Shown here: positions 1-6,526 of the stretch, one piece after another | Layout: each line of letters begins with the position of its first letter | How positions within the stretch are numbered: position 1 is the first letter of the stretch | NCBI GenBank assembly: GCA_905236975.1 | Contig: CAJOQU010000121.1 | Location: forward strand, 1 to 18,736 | Reading direction: 5' to 3' | Origin: an uncultured Clostridia bacterium | Lineage (GTDB): Bacteria > Bacillota > Clostridia > Oscillospirales > Acutalibacteraceae | DNA: 18,736 bases | The notes under the pieces: generated by a model | Told to the model about the DNA's origin: nothing | Seen by the model: the letters and a program-made list of their open reading frames with translations, nothing else | Database searches by the model: none | Translations under genes and position numbers: made by a program

Positions 1-78
1 ACGAAGCGCGGGGTATCGCACAGGGTAAAACATTATTCTTGTGTCGGCACTTTAGTGTTGAACAAAGGGGGATGCTTT

Positions 79-1197
79 ATGGAAAAAGAGAATATTGTAG
101 AGCTGAAAAACATTTCTGTCTCGTTTGACGGGGAGCCGGTGTTAAACGGTTTTGACCTTGCCATTCGCGACCGCGAATTCATCACCTTGCTCGGCCCTTC
201 GGGCTGCGGCAAAACCACCACCCTGCGGCTGATTGCCGGTTTTTTGGAGCCGGATTGCGGCGACGTGATGTTTGAAGGCAAAAAAATCAATGGTGTTCCC
301 GCTTACAAACGGCAGGTAAACACCATTTTTCAGCGTTATGCGCTGTTTCCGCACCTTAATGTATATGAAAACATCGCTTTTGGTCTGCGCATCAAAAAAC
401 GGCCGGAGGCCGAGATCAAAAAAACCGTGGAAGAAATGCTGCGATTAGTCAACCTCACCGGGCTGGAAAAGCGTCATATTGATACTCTTTCCGGCGGGCA
501 GCAGCAGCGGGTCGCGATCGCGCGTGCAATCGCCAACCGCCCCAAGGTGCTGTTGTTGGATGAACCGTTGGCGGCGTTGGACTTAAAGCTGCGCAAAGAT
601 ATGCAGAAGGAACTGAAAAAAATCCAACAGCAGCTTGGCATTACCTTTGTTTTTGTCACGCACGACCAGGAGGAAGCACTGACCATGTCTGACCGCGTGG
701 TGGTCATGGACGGCGGCAAAATCCAACAGGTCGGCACCCCGCAGGATATTTATAATGAGCCCAAAAACGCTTTTGTGGCCGATTTTATTGGGGAATCCAA
801 TATTGTGGACGGCGTCATGCCGGAGGATTATAAAGTTGAATTTTCCGGCCATCAATTTGAATGCCTTGACAAGGGTTTTGCTCCTAATGAAGAAGTTGAC
901 GTCGTTGTCCGTCCCGAGGATGTTGACATTGTCGATGTGGATCGCGGGATGCTGACCGGCACGGTCACCTCAGTGGCCTTTTTGGGCGTACACTATGAGA
1001 TCATTGTGGATATCGGCGGTTTTAAATGGATGATCCAAACCACCGATGAGCACTTCACGGGCGATCAGGTGGGGCTGTTCATTGAGCCGGACGCCATCCA
1101 TATTATGAAAAAATCAGCTTATTCGGGGCTTTACGGCGACTATTCCAGTTACAGTGAAGAGATCGACCATCTTTCTGACACGGGTGAGGAGGCGTAG
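79..1197 (+). CDS. potA: Spermidine/putrescine ABC transporter ATPase PotA
   Basis: This is the ATPase subunit that hydrolyses ATP at the inner face of the membrane to drive polyamine import through PotB and PotC. Its 372 residues carry Walker A GPSGCGKTT (39-47), a Q-loop in FQRYALFPHL, the signature LSGGQQQR, Walker B LLLDEPLAALD and the switch histidine in VTHDQEEAL. A C-terminal TOBE-type domain follows from about residue 240. An in-frame codon exists at 55, but ATG 79 is chosen because AAAGGGGG at 64-71 sits 7 bases upstream. It is the first gene of potABCD; its stop is 3 bases before potB. The 78 bases before it hold no recognisable gene; one frame stops at 26-28 and might be the end of an upstream gene. 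The family assignment rests on the PotBCD context, because the ATPase alone resembles other importer ATPases. Confidence 0.95.
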   Translation: MEKENIVELKNISVSFDGEPVLNGFDLAIRDREFITLLGPSGCGKTTTLRLIAGFLEPDCGDVMFEGKKINGVPAYKRQVNTIFQRYALFPHLNVYENIAFGLRIKKRPEAEIKKTVEEMLRLVNLTGLEKRHIDTLSGGQQQRVAIARAIANRPKVLLLDEPLAALDLKLRKDMQKELKKIQQQLGITFVFVTHDQEEALTMSDRVVVMDGGKIQQVGTPQDIYNEPKNAFVADFIGESNIVDGVMPEDYKVEFSGHQFECLDKGFAPNEEVDVVVRPEDVDIVDVDRGMLTGTVTSVAFLGVHYEIIVDIGGFKWMIQTTDEHFTGDQVGLFIEPDAIHIMKKSAYSGLYGDYSSYSEEIDHLSDTGEEA

Positions 1198-1200
1198 GCT

Positions 1201-2028
1201 TTGAACAAAAAAAGTTTCGGCAGTCGTTTGATTGCCGCTCCCTATCTTGTGTGGTCGGCCATTTTTATTGTGGTGCCGCTGATTATTATGTTTTATTTTG
1301 CCCTGACCGATCAAAACGGTGTGTTTACCCTTGCCAACCTTGCGTCGTTGGGCTTATATAAAAAGGCCTTCGGCATTTCCATTCTTTACGCCGCCGTTGC
1401 CACCGTTATCACCCTGCTGTTGGCTTATCCCATGGCCTATTTTATGACTCGCCTTTCGATTTCGTCACAACGTATGCTGTTTATGATCGTCATGATCCCC
1501 ATGTGGATGAACTTTTTGATCCGCACCTACTCCTGGATCACCATTTTGGCCAACACGGGACTTATCAACACCTTTTTGACCAAACTGGGGCTCAAGCCCC
1601 TTCAACTCATCAACACCCCCGGTGCGGTCATTTTAGGCATGGTCTATGATTTTATTCCCTATATGATCCTGCCGATCTATTCGGTCATGTCGAAGTTAGA
1701 TAAATCCCTGTTGGAGGCGGCAGAGGATTTAGGGTCGGATTCGTTCGGCAAACTGCGGCGTGTTATTCTGCCCTTGACCAAGCCGGGCGTTATTTCGGGC
1801 ATTACCATGGTGTTTGTGCCGTCGGTCAGTACCTTTTATATTTCGCAAAAGTTGGGCGGCAATAAGACCATGCTGATCGGTGACGCCATTGAATACCTGT
1901 TCAATTTGGGGCCATCCTATTATAACGTGGCCTCGGCGCTGTCGTTGGTGCTGATGCTGATGATCTTAGTTTGCCTGTTTATTATGAACCGATTCACCGA
2001 TGACGAAGGGGGAGGTGTGTTGATGTGA
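1201..2028 (+). CDS. potB: Spermidine/putrescine ABC transporter permease PotB
   Basis: This is one of the two membrane permeases of the polyamine importer. Its 275 residues show about six hydrophobic membrane segments. The cytoplasmic EAA loop, which docks onto the ATPase, is visible as EAAEDLGSDSFGKLRRVILP followed by a glycine-rich stretch. The start is TTG 1201, supported by GAGGAGG at 1186-1192 with 8 bases of spacing; no better ATG lies nearby. The stop TGA overlaps the GTG start of potC by 4 bases, so translation is probably coupled. Length and order match the usual PotA-B-C-D arrangement. A paralogous permease for another small solute is the only alternative, made unlikely by the binding protein downstream. 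Confidence 0.94.
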   Translation: MNKKSFGSRLIAAPYLVWSAIFIVVPLIIMFYFALTDQNGVFTLANLASLGLYKKAFGISILYAAVATVITLLLAYPMAYFMTRLSISSQRMLFMIVMIPMWMNFLIRTYSWITILANTGLINTFLTKLGLKPLQLINTPGAVILGMVYDFIPYMILPIYSVMSKLDKSLLEAAEDLGSDSFGKLRRVILPLTKPGVISGITMVFVPSVSTFYISQKLGGNKTMLIGDAIEYLFNLGPSYYNVASALSLVLMLMILVCLFIMNRFTDDEGGGVLM

Positions 2029-2876
2029 AACTGCTCTCCCGCCTTTATATCGCGCTGATTATTCTGTTTTTGTACGCTCCGGTCGCGGTGATGATCCTGT
2101 TTTCGTTCAACGCGTCTTCCAGCGTTTGGGTGTTCAGCGGTTTTTCCTCCCGTTGGTATGCGGGGCTTTCTTCCAACACCGCCATGTTGAACGCCTTGCA
2201 ACACACATTGCTCATCGCGTTGCTGTCAGCCATGATTTCCACGGTGCTTGGCACCGCCGCCTCGGTCGGGATCGAGGCTCTGCAAAAGCGGCTGACCAAT
2301 AAAATTGTGATGTCCGTCACCCAAATTCCCATGATGAACGCCGATATTGTAACCGGTATTTCGCTGATGCTGTTGTTCATCTTTTTCGGCAAGCTGTTGG
2401 GATTGCGCGAATCGCTGGGCTTTGCCACGGTGCTGATTGCCCACATCACCTTTAACCTGCCGTATGTCATTCTTTCGGTCATTCCGCGTCTGCGCCAAAC
2501 CGACGCCCATTTGTCCGAAGCGGCGCTGGATCTCGGCTGTACTCCGCCGCAGGCGTTTTTTAAGGTGATCCTGCCCTCTATCTCCACCGGTATTGTGACC
2601 GGCTTTATCATGGCTTTTACCCTGTCGCTCGATGATTTTGTTATCAGCTATTTTACCTGTGGGTATTATCAGACTCTGCCGATCATTATTTATAATATGA
2701 CCAAAAAATCAGTCAAGCCCGATACTTATGCCCTATCCACCATCATCTTTGTGGCTGTCTTTGTTTTGCTGGTGTTGTACAACGTCTTACAAACCCGAAG
2801 TGAAAAAAAGCACGCCGCCGCGGTATTCAAGGCTAACGAGGGCGATACTGTTTTAATGAAAGGAAATGAAGCATGA
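2025..2876 (+). CDS. potC: Spermidine/putrescine ABC transporter permease PotC
   Basis: This is the second permease of the polyamine importer, forming a heterodimeric channel with PotB. Its 283 residues contain about six membrane segments and an EAA loop reading EAALDLGCTPPQAFFKVILP. The segment after it (TLSLDDFVISYF) is typical of PotC-type permeases. The start is GTG 2025, overlapping the potB stop by 4 bases, with GGGGGAGG just upstream. The stop overlaps potD's ATG by 4 bases. The C-terminal tail after the last membrane segment (about 25 residues) is polar and unremarkable. Confidence 0.94.
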   Translation: MKLLSRLYIALIILFLYAPVAVMILFSFNASSSVWVFSGFSSRWYAGLSSNTAMLNALQHTLLIALLSAMISTVLGTAASVGIEALQKRLTNKIVMSVTQIPMMNADIVTGISLMLLFIFFGKLLGLRESLGFATVLIAHITFNLPYVILSVIPRLRQTDAHLSEAALDLGCTPPQAFFKVILPSISTGIVTGFIMAFTLSLDDFVISYFTCGYYQTLPIIIYNMTKKSVKPDTYALSTIIFVAVFVLLVLYNVLQTRSEKKHAAAVFKANEGDTVLMKGNEA

Positions 2877-3979
2877 AAAAAATCATTTGTTTGTTGACCG
2901 TTCTGTTTCTATTGCTCACCTGCACCTTGACCGGCTGCGGCTACCGTTATGCCGACCTTGATTTGCGCGGCAAATACGATCAAAGTCTTGCCGGCACCGA
3001 GCTCACAGTCTACAACTGGGGCGAATATATCTCCGACGGAGAGGACGGCGCCATTGATGTAAACAAAGAATTCGAACACCTGACCGGCATCAAGGTCAAT
3101 TACCTGACCTTTGAAAGCAACGAGACCATGTATTCGCAGATCAAAACCGGCGGCGTCAGTTACGACATTATCATTCCTTCAGATTACATGATTGAACGGC
3201 TCATCAAAGAAGACCTGCTGCAAACCGTTGATCTTTCCAAAATATCCAATTATGATCTGATCGAACAGAAGTATAAAGGCCTGTATTTTGATCCGCAGGA
3301 CGAATACAGCGTTCCCTATAACGTGGGCATGGTAGGCGTGATCTATAACAAAACGTTGGTGAACGGCGAAATTGAGCATTCCTGGCAAGCCTTGTGGGAT
3401 GCAAAATACGAAAATATGATTTTGAATTTCAACAACCCGCGCGACGCTTTTATGACCGCCCAAATGCGGTTAGGGCAAGATTTGAACACCCTTAATACCG
3501 CCGATTGGGACGCGGCCGCCGACCTGCTGAAAAAGCAGAAAAGCATTTTGCAATCCTATGTGATGGATGAAATTTTCGGCAAAATGGAGACCGGCGAAGC
3601 CGCTGTGGCGCCTTATTATGCCGGGGACTACCTCATTATGTTGGAAAACAATCCCGATCTTGGATTCTTTTACCCCAAAGAAGGCACCAACATTTTTGTA
3701 GATTCCGCCTGTATTCCCAAAAACGCCAAACATGTTGAGGCTGCATTGCTTTATATCAACTTTTTGTTGGAACCGGATATTGCCAAAGCCAATGCCGAAT
3801 ACATTGGCTATGCCTCCCCCAACACCGCTGTGATTGAAAATCAGGATTATCTTTACTATCAAAACGAAATCCTTTACCCCGCCGAAGCCGACATGCCGAA
3901 GGTGCAGTATTACCACGATATTGACGAATCGGTGCGCAGCTACTATGAGACCCTTTGGAGTGAGGTCAAACTATATTAA
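2873..3979 (+). CDS. potD: Polyamine-binding lipoprotein PotD
   Basis: This is the extracytoplasmic solute-binding protein that captures spermidine or putrescine for PotABC. Its 368 residues begin with a lipoprotein signal peptide: a KK start, a hydrophobic core and the lipobox LTGC, with the lipidated cysteine at residue 22. A surface-anchored binding protein of this kind is what a Gram-positive cell would use. Family signatures include VYNWGEYIS near the mature N-terminus, YDIIIPSDYM, YSVPYNVGMVGVIYN and the late APYYAGDY stretch. AAAGGA at 2859-2864 lies 8 bases before the ATG. It is the last gene of the operon and is followed by a terminator. Specificity for putrescine versus spermidine cannot be decided by eye. 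Confidence 0.95.
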   Translation: MKKIICLLTVLFLLLTCTLTGCGYRYADLDLRGKYDQSLAGTELTVYNWGEYISDGEDGAIDVNKEFEHLTGIKVNYLTFESNETMYSQIKTGGVSYDIIIPSDYMIERLIKEDLLQTVDLSKISNYDLIEQKYKGLYFDPQDEYSVPYNVGMVGVIYNKTLVNGEIEHSWQALWDAKYENMILNFNNPRDAFMTAQMRLGQDLNTLNTADWDAAADLLKKQKSILQSYVMDEIFGKMETGEAAVAPYYAGDYLIMLENNPDLGFFYPKEGTNIFVDSACIPKNAKHVEAALLYINFLLEPDIAKANAEYIGYASPNTAVIENQDYLYYQNEILYPAEADMPKVQYYHDIDESVRSYYETLWSEVKLY

Positions 3980-4054
3980 ACTGTGAACTGCTGTGAGCGT
4001 CGTTTTGCAAAAGCATGAACAACCGCAACTTTTATTGACGTTTTCCCTATCATA

Positions 4055-4092
4055 CCCCCAAGTCAGTGCCAAAAGCGTGACTTGGGGGTTTT
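4055..4092 (+). terminator. Rho-independent terminator of potABCD
   Basis: A perfect 11-bp stem (CCCCCAAGTCA at 4055-4065 pairing with TGACTTGGGGG at 4078-4088) closes a 12-base loop and is followed by TTTT on the plus strand. It lies 75 bases after potD. The convergent sigma-factor gene ends at 4096, so its message also runs into this hairpin, but there is no T-run on the minus side. The terminator therefore serves mainly the pot operon. Confidence 0.88.
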
Positions 4093-4095
4093 CTG

Positions 4096-4641
4096 TTACG
4101 CATGGTGGATTTTTTCTTCTTCTTCGCCAAAATATTCTTTCAACGACGTCAAGCCCCTCTTATGCAGACGATTGACCGCTTGCCTTGAAATACCCATTAT
4201 TTGCGCAATCTCACAGTCGCTGTAGCCATAACAATACCGATAAGTCACAGCGAGGCGCTGACGTTCAGATAAGCTTTTCAACCCGCTTTTCAAAGCAATG
4301 GCTTCTTCGGTTTCAAGTTCAACACCGATTTGATCAACCGGCTTGTCCGACTGGCACATGGTCTTTTGCTGTTTTTTGGAAAGAAAAATATAACGATTCC
4401 TCAGCGAAACCGCTATGTACTTTTGCACACCTTGGGAGTCATCGCAAGGAAATCGGTCGGTATCCAGCGAATCAAGCAGTTCTAATAAAAACAGGGTCAG
4501 TTCCTGCGTGGCATCCTCATAACAAAGGCGCTTGCCATAACAGTAAATCAACCCTTCAAAGTTTTCGAATAGTTCGGCAAAGTGCGACATATTCTGATTT
4601 TGTATTTCACGGATAACAGGAATAAGAAACGCGTTTTTCAT
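4096..4641 (-). CDS. TcdR/UviA/BotR-like small sigma-70 family factor
   Basis: This is a 181-residue alternative sigma factor, which would direct RNA polymerase to a small promoter set. An N-terminal sigma-2-like region (about 20-90) contains LCYEDATQELTLFLLELL and KYIAVSLRNRYIFLSKK. A sigma-4 region (about 115-165) contains LSERQRLAVTYRYCYGYSD and the helix-turn-helix IMGISRQAVNRLHKRG. From recall of family members, the YEDA..(E/D)L..F..EL pattern, the KYI..SL.N motif, the GYSD.EI...ISRQAVN motif and the length near 180 match the clostridial TcdR/BotR/UviA group rather than ordinary ECF factors. The start at 4641 is chosen because AGAAGG (4649-4654) sits 7 bases upstream; in-frame starts at 4659 and 4677 have no such site. 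The gene is divergent from the LytTR regulator and looks AT-richer than the flanking operons. No anti-sigma gene is adjacent, and its targets are unknown. Confidence 0.82.
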   Translation of the reverse strand: MKNAFLIPVIREIQNQNMSHFAELFENFEGLIYCYGKRLCYEDATQELTLFLLELLDSLDTDRFPCDDSQGVQKYIAVSLRNRYIFLSKKQQKTMCQSDKPVDQIGVELETEEAIALKSGLKSLSERQRLAVTYRYCYGYSDCEIAQIMGISRQAVNRLHKRGLTSLKEYFGEEEEKIHHA

Positions 4642-4684
4642 GCTTTGACCTTCTTTCATATATAAGAAAGAAAACAATCAAAGC

Positions 4685-4758
4685 TTTTGTAAACATTTTG
4701 TCGAATAAAAAGATACCGAAAGCCGTGCTCTTTTCTTTCTCGACAAAATTCTACAAAA
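4685..4758. repeat. Inverted arrangement of four ACAAAA boxes between divergent regulators
   Basis: TTTTGT occurs at 4685-4690 and 4696-4701, and its complement ACAAAA at 4743-4748 and 4753-4758. The copies are 11 and 10 bases apart, about one helical turn. The inner copies extend into a perfect 10-bp inverted repeat, ATTTTGTCGA (4695-4704) with TCGACAAAAT (4740-4749), across a 35-base gap. This could be an operator bound by a dimer or looping protein, but the region is AT-rich and part of the similarity may be chance. No function is known. Confidence 0.4.
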
Positions 4759-4783
4759 TTTGCACTTTTAATTGGCAGATTTT

Positions 4784-4813
4784 GGAGTAAAAGGCATTTA
4801 TTCGGGAGTAAAA
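4784..4813 (+). promoter_or_regulatory. Candidate LytTR binding site: 9-bp direct repeat, 12-bp gap
   Basis: GGAGTAAAA occurs at 4784-4792 and again at 4805-4813, a start-to-start distance of 21 bases (two helical turns). Response regulators with LytTR domains such as AgrA and ComE are known to bind pairs of about 9-bp direct repeats separated by about 12 bp. The pair lies 30 bases upstream of the -35 box of the LytTR gene that follows, so autoregulation, or joint control of the divergent sigma gene, is the natural inference. The repeat sequence itself is not one I recognise from characterised members. Confidence 0.5.
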
Positions 4814-4843
4814 CACAAGATATATGTATTTTATTCTTTTATA

Positions 4844-4872
4844 TTGACAAATTATAGTAAATGTTCTATAAT
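4844..4872 (+). promoter_or_regulatory. Consensus housekeeping promoter of the LytTR regulator gene
   Basis: TTGACA at 4844-4849 and TATAAT at 4867-4872 are both exact consensus hexamers, separated by the optimal 17 bases in AT-rich DNA. Transcription would begin near 4879, giving a leader of only about 22 bases before the ATG at 4902. Such a promoter should be strong without activation unless it is repressed. Confidence 0.85.
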
Positions 4873-4887
4873 ATCGATATATTTTAC

Positions 4888-4895
4888 AAAGAGGG
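4888..4895 (+). promoter_or_regulatory. Ribosome binding site that decides the LytTR gene start
   Basis: AAAGAGGG ends directly against an in-frame ATG at 4896, which leaves no spacing for that codon. The next ATG at 4902 has 6 bases of spacing and yields a protein beginning MRIAICD, the usual N-terminus of a receiver domain. The start is therefore placed at 4902. Confidence 0.75.
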
Positions 4896-4901
4896 ATGCC
4901 T

Positions 4902-5606
4902 ATGCGAATTGCCATTTGCGATCAAAACATACAAGATGCAAAAAAATTGAAGACTGCTCTTTATTCATACAGCAATCTTCAAAAAATGGATGTTTTGGTG
5001 GATTGTTATCACACCGGCAAAGAATTGATAAGCAACCCTGTAAAATATCATTTATTTTTTATTGATTACACGCTTTCGGGAATGAGTGGTCTGCAAACCG
5101 CCCGCGCAATTCGTAAGCGGTACCCCGCGGGTACCATTATTTTTTTAAGTGCTGAGACCGGCGGTTTTATTTTAGATACTTTCGAGGTAAATCCTTTTCG
5201 TTTTTTGCTGAAGCCGATTGATCGCGACCTTTTATTTTCCACCTTAGACGAATATTTTCAAATGCCGAACAGCAAACGTCCGCTTTGGGTCAAAAGCGGT
5301 GACGATACTTTTTGCATGAATGTCGGCGATATTTTATACTTAGAGGCCGACAACAAATACTGCCTGATTGGATTAAAAGATAAAAAGATACTCTGCCACA
5401 AAACCATGGCTACTGTGTATAACCGGTTACCAAAAAACCATTTTTGTAAAATCAATCGGGCTTATATCGTCAATTTTTCTTACATACAGGCCTACAACAA
5501 AAGCCTGGTTCGGTTGCAAAACGGCGAAGGGCTGCCCATTACCAGAACTTACTATAAAAATTTTGAACTGGAATACCGGGCCTTTGCCGACCCGTTAGAA
5601 TTGTAG
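4902..5606 (+). CDS. LytTR-family (AgrA/ComE-like) response regulator
   Basis: This is a 234-residue cytoplasmic two-component regulator. The receiver domain (about 1-120) has the phospho-acceptor D55 in FFIDYTLSGMSG, the switch serine S83 in IIFLSAE and K104 in FLLKPID. The LytTR DNA-binding domain (about 130-230) shows ILYLEADNKYCLI, MATVYNRLPKNHFCKINRAYIVN and the late LPITRTYYKNF stretch. The beta-1 acidic pair is altered: where AgrA has ICEDD, this protein has ICDQN, so only D7 remains of the metal-binding pair. No histidine kinase or peptide gene is adjacent, so it is an orphan in this window. It is divergent from the TcdR-like sigma factor and probably shares control DNA with it. It appears AT-richer than the pot and glg genes, which may hint at separate acquisition. 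Confidence 0.92.
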   Translation: MRIAICDQNIQDAKKLKTALYSYSNLQKMDVLVDCYHTGKELISNPVKYHLFFIDYTLSGMSGLQTARAIRKRYPAGTIIFLSAETGGFILDTFEVNPFRFLLKPIDRDLLFSTLDEYFQMPNSKRPLWVKSGDDTFCMNVGDILYLEADNKYCLIGLKDKKILCHKTMATVYNRLPKNHFCKINRAYIVNFSYIQAYNKSLVRLQNGEGLPITRTYYKNFELEYRAFADPLEL

Positions 5607-5613
5607 CATTGGT

Positions 5614-5658
5614 AAAAGCAAAACGGCCGCCGCTCCCCTGTTCAAGGAGCGGCGGCCG
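5614..5658 (-). terminator. Terminator of the glg-uppP operon
   Basis: A 13-bp perfect GC-rich stem (CGGCCGCCGCTCC at 5624-5636 pairing with 5646-5658) has a 9-base loop. On the minus strand it is followed by TTTTGCTTTT, so it terminates the transcript from uppP, whose stop is 5 bases upstream. The plus-strand side has only CAATTTA, so it would stop the convergent LytTR transcript less efficiently. Confidence 0.88.
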
Positions 5659-5662
5659 CAAT

Positions 5663-6508
5663 TTATGAGGCAAAGGTGAAATACAACAGTACAATGATAC
5701 CAAGCACAATACGGTAATAGCCGAAAACAGTAAAATCGCGTTTTTTTATGTAACTCATCAAAAAGCGAATCACCAAAACCGAAACAATAAAAGCTGTGAT
5801 CATGCCGACCAGTAAAATGGCGATCTGCGCACCGGTGAAATGAAACCCGAATTTGATCAGTTTAATAAAGCTGGCTCCAAACATGACCGGTACCGCCAAA
5901 TAAAAGCTGAACTCGGCTGCCGTTACGCGGGAAACGCCGAGCAAAATCGCCCCCAAAATAGTCGAGCCGCTGCGTGAGGTGCCCGGCACCAGCGACAGTG
6001 CTTGAAACAGCCCGATAAACAAAGCGGTCTTGTATGTCAGTTGATCAATACTATTGATTTTGGGCGTTCGGCTGCGGTTGCGGTATTCAATCACAATAAA
6101 CAAAATGCCGTAAACAATCAAGGCCGCCGCGACCACCCGATAATTATGGAAATGTTCTTCAAAATAATCATCAAGCGGAATACCGATGATTGCCGCCGGC
6201 AGCATGGCCACGATGACCTTAAACCACATATCCATAATATCCTTTTTAATAATGCCGCCGCCCTTGGTTATGTAATGATAGCCCCGACTTTTATCAGCGG
6301 TAAAAGGCCATAATTTTTTCCAAAACAGCACCACCACCGCTAAAATAGCGCCCAGTTGGATGACCACATTGAACATTTCCATAAAAGGATCGTGTTGGTC
6401 AATGTTCAACAGCTGATCCGCAAGGATCAAATGCCCGGTACTGCTGATGGGCAGCCATTCGGTAATGCCTTCAATAATGCCTAAAAGAATCGATTTGAAA
6501 ATATTCAT
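5663..6508 (-). CDS. uppP: Undecaprenyl-diphosphatase UppP (BacA)
   Basis: This integral membrane phosphatase removes a phosphate from undecaprenyl pyrophosphate, recycling the lipid carrier for peptidoglycan and other envelope polymers; family members can confer bacitracin resistance. Its 281 residues are strongly hydrophobic with about eight membrane segments. Both family signatures are intact: EGITEWLPISSTGH (13-26, with E13 and E17) and PGTSRSGST (175-183, with R179). The ATG at 6508 follows GGGGGAAC on the minus strand. It lies 18 bases downstream of glgA and before a terminator, so it is probably the last cistron of the glycogen operon. That pairing is unusual in function but clear in layout. 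Confidence 0.95.
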   Translation of the reverse strand: MNIFKSILLGIIEGITEWLPISSTGHLILADQLLNIDQHDPFMEMFNVVIQLGAILAVVVLFWKKLWPFTADKSRGYHYITKGGGIIKKDIMDMWFKVIVAMLPAAIIGIPLDDYFEEHFHNYRVVAAALIVYGILFIVIEYRNRSRTPKINSIDQLTYKTALFIGLFQALSLVPGTSRSGSTILGAILLGVSRVTAAEFSFYLAVPVMFGASFIKLIKFGFHFTGAQIAILLVGMITAFIVSVLVIRFLMSYIKKRDFTVFGYYRIVLGIIVLLYFTFAS

Positions 6509-6526
6509 ACTGTTCCCCCGAAAAAT

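Noticed and set aside
1..78. Possible 3' end of an upstream gene or a regulator's tail
   Set aside because: One frame stops at 26-28, but fewer than ten codons are visible and no family can be recognised.
2045..2611. Open frame of 188 codons on the minus strand opposite potC
   Set aside because: It lies wholly inside a clear permease gene and its sequence resembles no known family.
3980..4054. Possible small peptide gene after potD (plus-strand open frame from 3993)
   Set aside because: The frame runs through the terminator hairpin and into the antisense of the sigma gene, with no ribosome site or conserved content.
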